From: Trebouxia sp. TZW2008
Lineage: Eukaryota; Chlorophyta; Trebouxiophyceae; Trebouxiales; Trebouxiaceae
NCBI GenBank assembly: GCA_002118135.1
Contig: BDIU01000306.1
Span: 62,001 to 126,000, forward strand
Direction of reading: 5' to 3'
Length of the DNA stretch: 64,000 nucleotides
Both the position numbers and the translations under genes were made by a program. Below are positions 24,201 to 36,697 of this stretch, piece by piece. Every line of letters begins with the position of its first letter. Position 1 is the first letter of the stretch. Under the pieces are notes generated by a model. It had not been told where the DNA came from and did not search any database. It saw only the letters and a program-made list of their open reading frames with translations.

Positions 24201-27200
24201 CATAGCAACAGCTTGCATGTGCTTCTTGCCTGTCTGCTTGCAAGCTGCTCCATCAGCAAAAATCTGTGCAAAGCGCCTCTCTGCGCAGCAGCTAGCCAAG
24301 CTCTCAAGCAGCAGGCACCTATGCCATATTTGGTCTCCTGGCTGCGCTGTGCTGACCCTAGCAGCTCCTGCAAGAGCACAGGAGTCTACAGTGGACTTCT
24401 CTGAAAGTGCACAATTGCCAAAGACAGAAGTCTGCCACATCCGGTCAGCAAGATTTGCAGAAGAAGCATGAGACACAATCGTTCAATCATGAAATTGATG
24501 ACACTGACGCAGCCAGGATCTTTTGGAGGTCTCAAAATGACAACACCACTGATATGATGATGCTGTTGCCTCGTTCATTTTCCCAAGCTAACACTAACCT
24601 GACAGTCTGCTCCCACACCATCATGTTGCAGGGCGCCGTCCCTCCACTTCAGCAGGCAATGCTGCAGCATGCAACGCCTCTGCAAGGCTCTGGACAGTGC
24701 CTTTCTCTGGCGCCACTGTGTCTGCTGCGCCCAATGCACAAGAACGCTGCCCTTTGTTTGCGTGGCATGATGTTCACGGGCTGCAGCCTAAAGCGCAGAA
24801 AGCATCAGTCAGCAGGCTTTGAGCAAGCAAGGCTGTGACATGCTAGCAAACAGAATACTCAAATTTCAAGCGGGCTTGTCTATGCTGCTGTCAGGATCAG
24901 AAGATGAGTGACAGCTCCTGACTTCACACTGCCTGTGCACAGCATGTCAGGGCAGCAGCTTTTGGTTTCATGCGCAGATCAGGCAGGCTCATGGCTGACA
25001 GCCAGAATATGTCAAGAGATGACTGCTGTGAAAGGCTGCGGCTGCTGCAACTTGCCAGCTACCTCCCATCGCTTCTTCTTCATGCTGTACCGTGCATGTT
25101 TTCAAAGCTGCTGCCAAGGGCCCTGTCAACGGCACATCAGAAAAGAGAAGAGTAAATCGGTGCAGCTGCTAGGCTTGCTTGGAAGTTACCTCTTGCTGCT
25201 TCCTCATGATGCTGCATTGCGCATATGTTTGCAGCTGCTGCAGGGCTCTGCGGGCCAGGTTTGCCCACTGGAACATGACAGCCAGCTCACGAATGCACTG
25301 CTGCCTTTGGCTGATGGCACAACCCCTGCAATACAGCACAGGCCACATTGATCTCGACAGCTTGTTGCTGTCTCATGATGCTGTACTGTGTACACAATTG
25401 GAGCTGCTGCAGAGAGCTCTGTAGGCCTTGCTTGTCCACTGGAACATGACAGCCAGCTCACGCATGCACTGGTGTTTTTGGCTGATGGCACAACCCCTGC
25501 ATTTCAGGACAAATCTTGCAGCTGTGTAAGCTTGGCACCAACAGCACACTGACAGTGGTGCACTGCACTCACTGACTTTGCGCGTCAATGAAAAAGAGAT
25601 TGTTGCAATGCGTTGATGCTACATGACACAATGTTGAACAGACAGTACACTGGCCAATCTCAACAGCACAGTGATGCAGGCAGATGGGCTGAAAAAACGC
25701 ACGGCAGCTTCCTAGCACATCATGTTTGCAGCTTCATGCAAACTACATGTGCATCAATGATCACAGACACATGATGTCCAATTGATCAGACTTATAGACA
25801 CATGGCGACATAGAACAAAGGCTGCAGCAGAACAGAAGCTGAACTAACAGCCAGGTGAAGCATGAATGTGATGCAATAAAGCAATGTGCATGACCATACA
25901 ACATATGATCACTTGACCATCTGTGCTGTCTGTCACCTGTGAAATGCACTCAAGGTGTTCGGCAGCAAGCCATGCGCTAGACTGCATGAGGAGCAAATAC
26001 TTTGCTGTGCATGCTGCTGCAAATGCATCTGATCACAGCTGGTCACCTTTGAAATGCCCTCAGGATGGTGCCTAGTCTCTGCCTTGCTGCTGCGCGCCAC
26101 ATGGCATACTTTTGCTTGCGGTGGTGGGCATACTGCTGCAATGCATTCACAGTGGTGGCAGCCAGCAGCTGTCGGTGGCGAGCTGCAATCAGTATCCCAG
26201 AGGCTCCTCTGTACCACCAAAGTACCCAACCTTTCAAGGCTCTGTGCAGCAACCTACAGCCAACATCTAATTGCTGTTGATAAGCTGATCAGTTGTGACC
26301 GATTGTGAGTACACAGTCTGCAGATCAACTCTTTGGATGACTACCCACAGCGTGTATAGTCTGGGCAGCTGATTTTTTGCTTATGGCCAGTATATGCAAT
26401 GTTGCATGCATCTGAGCTGATGCACTGCCCTTATGGCGGCAATGCTGACACATGAGCATAAGCGCAGGAGTTGCGTGGGGCAGCAGACACAAGCACTCGA
26501 ACTCTAGTGCCAAAACAAGATAGCATGCGTTATGCTTGTCTGAGAGAGTCGCCAGCAACACGTGCCGCCTACTATATGCTTCAGCTATGTATGCATGAAA
26601 ATCAAACCTGCGCTGACAAAAGCTTGCTGCAGTCTTGAGCAGCATTGGCTTTCTATGCTGCCATTCCACAGCTTCCTTCCATGAACACAGAGCTGAAGCC
26701 TTGAGACTGACATTAGCAGCAGCATGCTGATGCCAGGCTACCATTGCCTGCCTTTTATGCACTGCTGCCCTTTCCTGCCTGAAGTGGTCTCTCACAGCAA
26801 CCTTGTTAGCTGCTATGCTGTGCCAGGCAGATAGGGTGGCACGTAGCAAACATTGCATGTGCCTGGCCTTCAAGAATTGCACCTGCATGCATGCGTCGGA
26901 ACAGTCTGCCAGCGATAGGCAACCGTCAAGCTTGAATCTCACAAATACAGAACTTTGCCTGCACAGAAATCGAAGTACCACACAGCTGTCACCTTGCCAC
27001 TTGAGGGGAATAATGCCATCACCAATGCCACACATGCAGCGAATGACCTCAGGCGCCAGCAACAGCTGTGCCTGCCCCATCAACACGTGTTGCATGGTTG
27101 TATAGATGATGCCATGAAAGTGTAACAATGCCATCAGACAAGTGCAAATGTGAAGCAAATGGCTTCTTGTGCCAGCAATGGATGGGGCTGCGTGGTCAAT

Positions 27201-28921
27201 ACATGCATACTTGCTTTGATAATGCTATCACAGGGTAGAGCTGCCATCAGTCAATGCCAAACATGCAAGGATTGCAGTCTGCATTACCTTGTAGGCTTGC
27301 TGTTGAGCATGATGCCGCTTGGCCTTGACTCTGGGCAGCCATCGGTACTTCCAGCAGTGCATGGCATGCTGTGCCAGCTGCTTGTGCCTGAAGGCTATGG
27401 CAGCAGCTGCCTGGTAGCGCTTGAAAAGGCACCATTGCCGCCAGGCTTTCAAGGCGTGCCTCATTGCCTGTCTGCTGTGACGAGCCCTGTGAACACACCA
27501 CTCCATTGCAGCATGCACAACTGATTTGAGGCAAGGGCAGAGACACGCTTTGTGGGCACACATGCTGCAGGCAGGGGCCTATGCAGACTGCAAGGGGAAG
27601 CATTCTCCTCAGCCGCACCCTATTTGCAGCAAGCACAGCATGACCGTGTCAGAGCACTCTTCGTTGCAGCACGCTATTGACGTTCCATTGAGCAAGTGCA
27701 GCCCAAAATGATATTGACATCATGTGTTCAGCTCCTGACATGACACAAACAGCAATGCAAGAAAGGGCCAACTGGGAGCAGCAATGCGCACTGTGCACAA
27801 ACAAATGCAGTGACTTATGCAAGTTTGACCATCTTGCAGCACGCAAGACACATGACAATGCAACCAGGGACCTGCTGCAAAATTCACACCTCAAAGTGTT
27901 CACTTGCTGCAGCAGCTGACACCTGCCCCGCCAGCCCCTGAGGGCTGTTCTCAATACAGCCCTGTCATGTGCCGACAAGGACTGCAGAATGAAGGCAGTC
28001 TGTGCTGCTGCTGCCTCTGAAAGCTGATGCCAGGCTTTCATAGCAAGCCTTGCTGTCTGAATCATCTGATTCTGCCTGAAGCAATCTGACATCATGATGT
28101 CACGGCGTCGCTCCAGAGCAGCTATGCGCTTCCACGCCTGCAATGCTGCTTTGCACTGCCGCAGCAGAAGTTCCTGCATCACAACATAAGGGTCTTGCAT
28201 GGTTGAACAGATACTCCACAAGAGGGCATCTAGCTGCAGGTATGCAAGCAGATGAAACACAAGGTGTAAGCTGTTGGAAAACAGCAGTAAATCAAAATCG
28301 CACTGCTACCAAGGAAAACGTGTTGTGTGCTTTTGTGCTGCAGAGCAGAAGCTTTGAGCTTGCAGAGGCATGCTCTGGCATGCTTCTGCATGTGTTTGAT
28401 GCAACTGCTGCCCAAAGATGTTGTGTGTCACATACGGTGCTGCAGAAGGCAATTGTCTGAAGGCTGCTGACCTGCTGAATGCAGCGCCACTTGACCTGTG
28501 CCTTCACAACTCTCTGCCATTGCTGCATCACAAGCCTAAGCCATTTTCTGGAGACTGTGCGGCTGCAAAAGTCACGTATGATGTGCTGGTCAGATGCAGC
28601 TGTGTGTGGTTGCTGCTGTTCAGCAGCTGTTCCTGTGCGCCTGGTGAATCTGCTGCTTGCTGTGTCATTGACATCACTGATTTCGTCACGAATGAGCTGC
28701 TGCAGCATGTCCAGGGCAGAAGCAGGGCTGGACTGCTTTGCTGTAAGCTGCAAGCACAATGCACGCAAAGCTGGAGTTGGCTTGGCAGGTGCAGCTGTGT
28801 CCACAGAAGGCTGGTTCAGTTCGGAAGATGAAGCACTGCTCTGTTGCACCAGCGAGTACGGGTCTGCTGACGCCAAATGCGTCAGCATCGACACAGCCTC
28901 AGCACTGATAACAGAGGTCAT
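21210..28921 (-). CDS. Sfi1-like centrin-binding-repeat protein
   Basis: Starts ATG 28921. Phase-checked exons: 28472-28921, 27923-28233, 27288-27486, 26608-26882, 26047-26241, a possible 45-bp exon at about 25937-25981, then 23353-24063 and others at 25.19-25.53, 24.62-24.79, 24.23-24.35 and 22.95-23.1 kb. A last exon (21210-22528) ends in a stop. Repeated helical units carry A-x-x-x-W cores: ALQAWKR, AMKAWHQL, ALRGWRG, HALKAWRQW, TLSAWHSI, MVAWHQH, ALQGWRAV, AFKGWQSI. In the Sfi1 family such tandem helices each bind one centrin and form filaments at centrosomes or basal bodies; a basal-body or flagellar-root role here is inference. The final exon is disordered and has three to four repeats with core SLKQGLQQAVRV. 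Domain architecture is confident; the full exon set is not. Confidence 0.7.
25190..25530 (-). repeat. Exon duplication in the Sfi1-like gene
   Basis: Two adjacent copies (about 25,190-25,340 and 25,365-25,530) begin with the same acceptor-containing sequence and encode GCAISQRQQCIRELAVMFQW and GCAISQKHQCMRELAVMFQW. The downstream copy (lower coordinates) stays open through a Sfi1-type unit to donor GTAACT. The upstream one diverges and meets an in-frame stop before a good donor. A weaker duplicate pair occurs at 26,041-26,075 and 25,935-25,970. Confidence 0.7.
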
Positions 28922-29138
28922 GTTTGATTCAGGTTATGCCACCGCCCATAGAGTTTAGCTGGCTGACAACAGCCCGTCAGTAGCACGCAACACACGTAAC
29001 AGCAATTTTGCCGCCGGTCCTTCTTTAGAGTGAGGATGAAGAAAATTGTGTGTCAACAGACTGAAAAGATGCCATAGGAGCGGATCAGGAGTGATCAGTG
29101 CAGCCTGAAACTCGGACGGGTTAGCCACAGCAAGGAGG

Positions 29139-29607
29139 ATGGAGAGACCGACATTCGATACCGCAGGATACTCTTCAAGCTATGTGATCGAGCAACAGCT
29201 CATTGCAATGCGTCCAACGGCCTTTCCAGTTATCGAAACTGCCTGCGCAACTGACAGCTTTTCAAATCGAGCTGCACGTGCGAGACAGAAATCGATCATT
29301 CAGATCCGCATGCCCTCGCCACAAGAGCAACTTGTGTGACACATTGAGTTGCACTGTTCAAATCAATCAATCTTGTCTGACAAATGCCCAAACAAAGGCA
29401 GCTGACAAGTGCAAATGTGAGACACTAGTGCAATTCTTGGCCCGGCCAAGAGGCCTTGCATTCTGTGTAGCGCTAGAAGAGCAGCATTATGAAGCTATGG
29501 TGGGCTATCTTTGTCAAACAATGCAGCTAATGCAGCAGTTTGACAATGTTTGCACTGAACGTGACAGCACAGTACTGTTGTGGATGGCAAAGGAACAAGA
29601 TGAATAA
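29139..29607 (+). CDS. Small unknown gene, divergent from the Sfi1-like gene
   Basis: ATG 29139 opens MERPTFDTAGYSSSYVIEQQ and is followed by a possible donor near 29,330. A second open stretch from about 29,400 (after acceptor AAAGGCAG) encodes ETLVQFLARPRGLAFCVALE and ends WMAKEQDE-stop at 29,607. Codon content and peptide composition look coding, but the junction phase is not resolved. The start lies 218 bp from the Sfi1-like start, so the two probably share a bidirectional promoter. Family not recognised. Confidence 0.35.
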
Positions 29608-29935
29608 GTGGCGGCTAATTCGGGGCTGGTTCAGCTAACCTTGGACAACGTACGCGCTGGCTAGCTGCAGCCCAAAGCTCATGGCAAAGCTTTGAAATTT
29701 ACCCGTTCTTGGTGACACATCATGCATGGCAAGTGCATGGAAGAAGAAGGCTGCCTGCTCTGGCTTCAAACTGACTGGAGCAAACTCAGTGCCCTCGATT
29801 TGCACCAAGAGGACCTGAAAGCACCTGTGCATGCGCAAACGGTCGGTCAGTGGCTTTCGTTACTCCCCCTTTCTGAGCGCGCTGTTGGCACTCCTTGCGA
29901 TCTCGAACTAGATACATCCTTCCGTGGCGTTGCAT

Positions 29936-31662
29936 ATGGCGTTTACCTGTCAAGCTCAACCTATTACAGAGCTCTCTCCAGCGACGCACCAGAGCCGTTT
30001 CACGAGGTCGCGCATTCCCGTGCAGCCAGTCGAACCTAGATGCAGACAATTTCACAGATGTCGACATGCTCCTGTCAGCAAGCACATACAAGCGCCTTTC
30101 AGATCAAGTACACATAGGTCACACGGGCCAGCTTATAGGAGCAAGCCATGTCGTGCTAACGCAAGCAGCGGTGGTGATGGCCCTCAGGACTCACCTCAGA
30201 TAGCAATGAGCCCTCAGGAAGCATATGACTTGCTGGGGGTCAAAGAAGGTGCAAGCTTTGAGCAGATCATGTCTGCCAAAAACAAACTTGTTAGCAAGGC
30301 TGGGAATGACCAAGGCCTCAAGACACAGGTCCAGATCTGAATGGAGCTTGCACACCAATTGTGGTTGTCGCAAACGTAACGCATCAGATTAGTTCCTGCC
30401 CTTGCAGCTAGAGGTTGCGTATGATACGCTGCTGATGCAAGCTATGCAGAGACGCATCAAAGGGGAAGTAGCTGGCCAGAGCGTCAGATTTGCAGATGTT
30501 CCTAAACGGCGACCAGCAAGTCAGGTATGTATGGCCCAGCTTCAAGACAAGATTTGGCAGCTCCAGATCAGACACAAGTGTGGAAATTATTGTTTGTGGT
30601 GGTTATTTAGCTTTGGCTTGCTCCAATCAGCTCTGCAGCAGCAAGCAAGCAAGGCTTGGTGATATCTTGCAGGTTGCACAGCAAGCAATACAAAAGCTGC
30701 CTGGCGGGCTTGCAGTCAGCACACTATCAAGGGATGACTCCCTCAAACAAGGCGGAGCTTTTGCTGGTCTGGCTGCATGGGCTCTGCTACAGGTCGGTTG
30801 CTACTACAGTGCCTGATGTCATGCGCTCAGGGTGTCAAGGCTAGCTCATTGCCTGTATGATATTGCTGAATAAAGCTGGTGCACTTGAAAACCTTAAGGC
30901 ATCACAGTGCCTTATTGAACACACACTGCTCTGCAGGCCTTGACAGATCCTCCAGGAGTTGCTCAATCAGACGTTCCCAGCCTGCAGCTAGCTATCGCTG
31001 TCATTGTATCTTTGTATGTCTTTAGAGACAAGAAACGCCTTGGGCTAGGTATGTCTCTTGTGCCTTGCACGAGCAGTCTGCAAAGCAAATCTTCATTTGA
31101 CAACAGTTGCCATGCCTGAAAGCAAGCCGTATTTACCAGTGCAGCTCCAACACATCATCTTTGTCATGTCATTACTGTACTGACCTAGCATCAAAAATTG
31201 CTATCTGAGTGGTTGAAGAGGCACTTCACTTGCAGTGCACAGTGCTTTGCTAACCATGACATGATTTGCAGCACGGGCTGGAGGCATCACAGCTGCAGGC
31301 TTAGTCACAGGAGCCTTAGTAGGCAGTGCCCTGCAGAGCTGGCTCAGGGTTGACATTGTACCTATAGGCGTAAGTCCTCATGACTCCGTATTTTGAGCCT
31401 TCCCTGCTGCATGCACTGCAGTCAGCCATTGCATATTCACTCAGCATGCGGCTTTTGGTGTCGTCATTCTGCCCTAATTGGAAAGCTGGTCATGTTCCAC
31501 TTGATGACCAGATCTCGTGGTATATTATGGACAGCACTACAACATTAGTGTTTGCATAATGCTGATCGCTGACATGTGCTGCAGAGTTTCAGCTCCCCAG
31601 GGATCTTTGTAGGCGAATTTGCTCTTGGCGGATTGTGGGCAGCTGTGGCATTCTTGGCGTGA
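29936..31662 (+). CDS. CPP1: CPP1-like chaperone of protochlorophyllide oxidoreductase (cell growth defect factor family)
   Basis: Six exons: 29936-30328, 30408-30524, 30673-30792, 30937-31048, 31272-31369, 31585-31662; total 305 residues and all phases close. Residues 1 to about 90 are rich in S, R and T with few acidic residues, as expected of a plastid transit peptide. Then comes a J-like segment (AYDLLGVKEGASFEQIMSAK ... AYDTLLMQAM) without the HPD tripeptide, the conserved VRFADVPK, and hydrophobic segments ending in SWLRVDIVPIG and a final helix. In plants CPP1 is a thylakoid/envelope J-like holdase that stabilises POR during chlorophyll synthesis; the sequence order here matches. The in-frame codon at 29924 is GTG, so the ATG at 29936 is preferred. 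Confidence 0.88.
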
Positions 31663-32393
31663 GAGAGAACAGCTACGAGCCCTGTGTACAATATTTAGCG
31701 AACTGAATGTAGCCTTTTCCTTTTCAATTATGCTGAGAATTTAAGTTTCGCACAGACACCACAGTATGAAGTCATTCCTGTAAATCAGTTTGAGCAAGAT
31801 CATCAAACACTTGCTGCTTCATCGTTTTGAAGCCAATCTTGTTGGAACAGTGCAAGTTGAAGAGACCTCTGTCCTGCTGCATGTCTGCATCTCACAAAAC
31901 AGAAAACGCGACGTTGAAAACACTGTACAACAGATGCAGAAGTAAAATCCAGAAGCCTGCAATAGTATACAGCCAAAACAACAACTGCACACATACCAAA
32001 GATTCATGGCAGCACCAACACTGTTCTAGTTTCAGCTCGCTCCTGCTTGAAAGTCTGAGGTTCTTGCTGGGATCAGACACAACTGCTGAAGACAAGAAAT
32101 CACCAGTGATGTGACATGCTGAAAATGGACAGTGTCGGTTTTGGAGCCAATCTCCAATGTGCAATGCCTACTTGTGAAGGTAAAACTGAAGCTGATCATA
32201 GCCAAACCACAGCCCATCAAGCAACAGCACCAAAGCCGCCTGCAGATGCAGACGTGACTGTCAGCTGCAAAAGAATGTGAGGCAGAACCAAATTTTTGGC
32301 TTCAATGAAGCTGAATTGTCAGGCATTTGTGACAACAATCTCACCCAGCCACCTCGCCCAGGGCTGAATGGCCACATGCACAGCACAGACAGC
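31663..32393. other. Convergent intergenic region between CPP1 and the rhodanese gene
   Basis: Both neighbours end here. A TGTAA polyadenylation-like signal for CPP1 lies at 31779-31783. No additional gene was recognised; the remaining ORFs are short and show no family signal. Confidence 0.5.
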
Positions 32394-34279
32394 TTATGAC
32401 AAGCATTGAAGGCTCACCAGCTTGAGTACATTCTGGAAACCGCCAATAAAGCCTTCTGACTTGCTGTTTTGTCTCTGAGCGTCTGTCCATCCCAAGAACT
32501 CAGACAGGCCACCTATGCCGCCGTACTGCAAGGCTGGTGCACCCACAACTGGCAGATCCTCTTTGCGGGCCGCGTCAAAGCCGCCATTGATCCAGGCAAT
32601 GTCTTTGTAGCCTGCTCTGGACAGCTGCTCACAGGCAGCAAGAGACCTGTAATGACAAAACATGCTCGACCCGCAATTTTGTATGCAAGTGCATTAGCTA
32701 AAGTTGACTAAATACGCTTTGAACATGGCAGGGCATGTAGCAGCTGCTCTGCTATGACCACATTGAGGCGTTATAGACTGGCACGCGATGCTGTTTGCTA
32801 AATTCTCAGATTTTGTACAGGTGTGAGTTACATTGACCCTTTGATTTGATACGCTTTACACTCAAGCCTTTGTTGCAAACAAGCTGGCCAAAGCACTTGG
32901 CACTAGTCATGACATATCTGCAACCACACTCAAACAGACTGCATTGTTGCAGCAAGGCACCTCATTCCTCCAGACCAAAACAACTGCTCAAGAAGTACAG
33001 GCAGCAAAGGTGGAGGGTTGAGGTATTGGGCATGAAAGCGTGCAGAGACATAGAGAAAATTCCAAATGCGCGGATGTATACAGAGATCGCAGATTTACCT
33101 GAGGCCCTTCTGGCAGGCAACAATAACTTTAGACCCGCCGGTGGGAATCTGCTGCTGCACCTGCTGCAGAAACTGCTTGTTGGGCTTCATGTGACCGCCG
33201 CCCAACCACCAGCCACCCATACCTAGAGCTGTAGCTTGCTTTATCAGAGCTCCAGCAGACAGCTCTTCTTCGTCTACATAGACAGGGACGCTGACGCCGC
33301 CATCTACAGATGCCTGCAGCAACAAAAGGTGCAGTCAGAGATGCATGCCATTCAGTTGAGTGGGCTCCAGAGAGTCAAGTAATCGATTTACTTCTGCAGC
33401 CAAGCAATGGACGTCTGGCAGCTGATATCGGCAGTGCAAATGACTGTTCATGGCTGCACCTTGAGAGTTGCCCACAAGCGTGAGCAATGGTGCTATGACA
33501 CAGGTGTCAAAAACCTTGTCAGGCATGTTGAGGAGATAACAAAGGCATCTGGCTAAACTGCCGTCTGCAGAAGATGCTGCCACAGCATTGTGCATTTCAG
33601 AGGCAGAATGAGGCAAGGAGACAGTCTGGGGCGCCATTGTCAGGTTGTCATGCCTTTTTGTGCTCTGATTGCGGCCTGACATCAAGAAGTGTCCACCCTT
33701 CCTGCAATTTACAGCACCCTCAGCCAACTTAATTAGCTTGCATCTTGATCAGGCCAAGTAGACGGATCCTGCTTTGCAGATGCGCTTGCCATCTAGCAAA
33801 CGTTGCTTGCAATGTGCGTGTAAAACCAGGTTAACATGGGCGCGTGCAAGGCTACAGCGTAATGTGCGAATGTAGCTACAGCTTGAAATGTTCAGTTTTG
33901 CTCAAAGTCGTACCTTCATCATCTGTCCTGCAGCTGCGCATGTGACATTCTTGACTCTGCCTTCCCTGATCTGCACATAAAGGCACAACTCAGCGACTTG
34001 ACACGGCAAAACAGGCAGTGGCTATGCTTGCTAGTCCCATGTCAGGTCCTTGTTGGACAGCAAAGTTAGTCTACTGCAAACTGCTGGTACCTGACTTTCC
34101 CATCGCTTTTCTGCCTGCTCCATAGCTTTAGCTGAGCTTTGTGGCCTGTTCTGCTGTTTCTTGTCAGTATCGGTCGCCACAGACCTAGTTCTGCATGATC
34201 TTTGCGATCGTCGCGGCAGCAAGGAAGATGAGGAGCCTGAATGTCGCCCAATATTGATTGTTTGCAGGTCACTTGGCAT
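32394..34279 (-). CDS. Plastid-type rhodanese-domain protein
   Basis: Five exons: 34091-34279, 33914-33970, 33654-33701, 33099-33313, 32394-32646; 253 residues, all phases close. The first 40 residues (SSSSLLPRRSQRSCRTRS) look like a plastid transit peptide. A single rhodanese domain follows: EGWTLLDVRPQSEHKK in a 48-bp microexon, then ASVDGGVSVPVYVDEEE, and the active-site loop VACQKGLRS with Cys in the CxxGxR arrangement. The layout resembles Arabidopsis STR9/STR11-type proteins, which end shortly after an IGGxxxFL motif (IGGLSEFL here). Substrate unknown. The intron after the microexon has a GC donor (AAG|GCATGA). The C-terminus may be extended by further splicing; I took the first stop. 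Confidence 0.85.
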
Positions 34280-35287
34280 ACACGGACGGCTGTGGGACAG
34301 ATCACTTGCTTACCCCGAACTGAGGGCGCCAGCCGCTGTGCTCCTTGATGCAAGCATACCGGACGTGATGTCAATGTCTCCATCATGTTGTGTACAGAAA
34401 GGTGGCAGGCGGTCGGCGGTCGCTGACTGATTTCACAGAGACACGCGCTGCAACGCAAAGTTGTATCGAAGATCTGCTCAGCCGAATGATAAATGCAATT
34501 CCAGATATTGCCTTTTCACAATACTGTAAGGCTAAATTGCCCAGAAGCACGTCAGTATCGCCATACTTGTGCAGGTAGCAAGCATGGCTCCAACGCGCGG
34601 TTGCTGAGGCTACAGCACTGATGATTCTATGTTGCTGAGGATGTCTATGCGCACTTTTCAGGCGTCATGCATTACGGCATGTTGAATTTTGTGAAATGCA
34701 ACAGATCCAATTGCAATGGACGTCCATAGTCGACTACATTCACAGCAGAGAGGATATTTACTGTCACAATGCCGCTGAGGGGGACAATCCAAACCAGTGC
34801 GTTGTTGTTACGCACCTGCATCAGCACCCGACTGCAGAAGCACGTGTACTGGTACCAATCATTGAATTGTGCATTGAACTATGTCAGGCATCTTTGCTTC
34901 AAGATGCAGCTCAAATGACTTGCTTAACAAGCGCATGGGAATGCATGCCTGTGAAATTGAGTGTCATGGTATGCCCACGATTGGCCACTGTGTAAAAGAC
35001 ACTGCTGCCGAGTCTGTTTGTCAGCAAAATTGCAGCACTGTGGCTGTACATTAAGTGTTCTGTACACCAATACCCTTGAAAGGCCACCAGATTCACCTTG
35101 CACTTGCATTGCCTCAGCAGCTGCTTGCAAATTTATATGATGGCACGTCAGAGCTTTTCTTCAGTGGGCATCTTGCGGCTGCTGCATCCTGCTATATGAT
35201 TTCAGAGCTGAGCTAGTGTGAACTCAAGTACTGTCCTCTGTTCAAGCCATTGCTTGGCATGATCCAGTTGACGTGCAGAAAGGATCG
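34280..35287. other. Spacer between coatomer zeta and rhodanese genes
   Basis: It contains the coatomer-zeta 3' flank and the rhodanese promoter. Short ORFs on both strands have no acceptor/donor context or family signal. I see no gene. Confidence 0.5.
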
Positions 35288-36262
35288 TTACTTCAACAAA
35301 GATCTTGCAAGCTGCTCCTTTGCAGTTGCTAGGAATGATTGGATGTTTACCTGCAGCACAAACAAAGCAATGATCGTGCAATAGTGCATTGCACAGCAGG
35401 TGTGCCTATATTGTTGCGATGTTGTCCAACAGCGGTCACATCAACAGACCTCGGTCACTCTGTCAGTCAGAGGGATGTCTGATTCTGCTCCACGCATAGA
35501 TACTCTACTGGCAATTGTGGGTGGATCCGTCTCAAGTATCAACCTGTCATTGCAAACTTGATCTTCTCAGCCCCTGCAGTCTGTTGTGTCTATGGCCAAC
35601 AGCAACACGCAACAGTTCTCACCCTTTGTCAACAATTTCATCCATTGCCAGAAGCACAAGGTCAAGATTCTCAAGGACAGTCTTTTTTTCAACAGCCCCT
35701 CTGCAGTGCATGGCATTTGCTGAGCTTTGCTGAGATATCAAAGCAGATGCATCGCATCAGCTCAAGGAGTGCTCACCTCAATAGCAGAGTCACTGACTCA
35801 AAGAAGGCTACAAGAACTGAATGCAAAATTAGCTCATTTTCATCTTGGGACCCAGTGACGTAGAACATCAAGTCTCCAATGAACTTATAGCACACCACAA
35901 CCTCATCAAACATGGTAACCTCAGCTGCAGCACACAAAGTGTCTGTTGCATGCAACTCAGAACGGCACAGCAGCCAAGGAGTGGTGTCATTTACTTGTGG
36001 AATTGCATACCTTCCCCACGTGCATTGGTCCGACTTGTCTTCGCAAAGACCGACTTCTCATAGTTGGATTGCTGAGCAATAGTAGCCCTGCGTACAGATG
36101 AGTGAATCGAGATGCTGATCCTGAACTGAGTAGTGCACTTATGCAGCAAAGCGGCAAGGGTCATCACCACTGTTGATCGAAGTATTTTACGGCTATACGC
36201 TTCCCCTCTGAATCCAGCAACAACATGTTCTGTACAACAGGCACTGTTGGATCCACCTCCAT
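35288..36262 (-). CDS. COPZ: Coatomer subunit zeta (COPI)
   Basis: Six exons: 36168-36262, 36011-36087, 35777-35924, 35623-35700, 35450-35543, 35288-35350; 184 residues, phases close, a usual length for zeta-COP. Starts [20 protein letters not shown]. Family hallmarks in order: [84 protein letters not shown], and a C-terminal QLARSLLK. Zeta-COP is the small longin-fold subunit pairing with gamma-COP in the F-subcomplex of the Golgi COPI coat. It is head-to-head with the proteasome gene. Confidence 0.93.
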
Positions 36263-36697
36263 GGCGGACCGCCACGGTCACGCCCAAGCAGGTGCCGAAA
36301 CTCCTATGCAAGTCTGCCCCTGATAGGTAAACAGCTGCCGAAAGACAGTCAGTACTGCAAGTGATGAACGCGCTTGTTTGACCAGCTGTGCGACTGACTC
36401 GTGACCGGCGTCTGGCCTGAACGTTTACTTGTGTCTCGAATGTCGTAGCTCAGGCTTGGAATTTTGCAACAAAGTTCCTTCTTCAGAAGACGAACAAACA
36501 GAAGAAGTTGTATGCATCGCGTCTGGCCCATGACCGGCACAGTGGAGCGATAGCGTCACAGCAGCGGGCTGATCTCTGAGACTGCGACCTTGCGTGAGTT
36601 CACAGTGTCATTTGTCGAGATTTTTGTCTGCCATTAGAGCGTGACTTTCACAGCGTGCCATCGACGTCACATCTTCAGCAAGGCGTGTTGACGGAGT
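36263..36697. promoter_or_regulatory. Bidirectional promoter region, coatomer zeta / proteasome beta-7
   Basis: 435 bp separate the two divergent start codons, so regulatory sequence must be shared or abutting. A bZIP-type core, CGACGTCAC, lies at 36662-36670, within 40 bp of the proteasome ATG. No TATA box is obvious. Confidence 0.5.

Noticed and set aside
29635..29838. Minus-strand ORF upstream of CPP1 (FAPVSLKPEQAAFFF)
   Set aside because: No acceptor/donor chain and it overlaps the CPP1 5' region; no family recognised.
29924..29935. Alternative CPP1 start at 29924
   Set aside because: The codon there is GTG; the first in-frame ATG is 29936.
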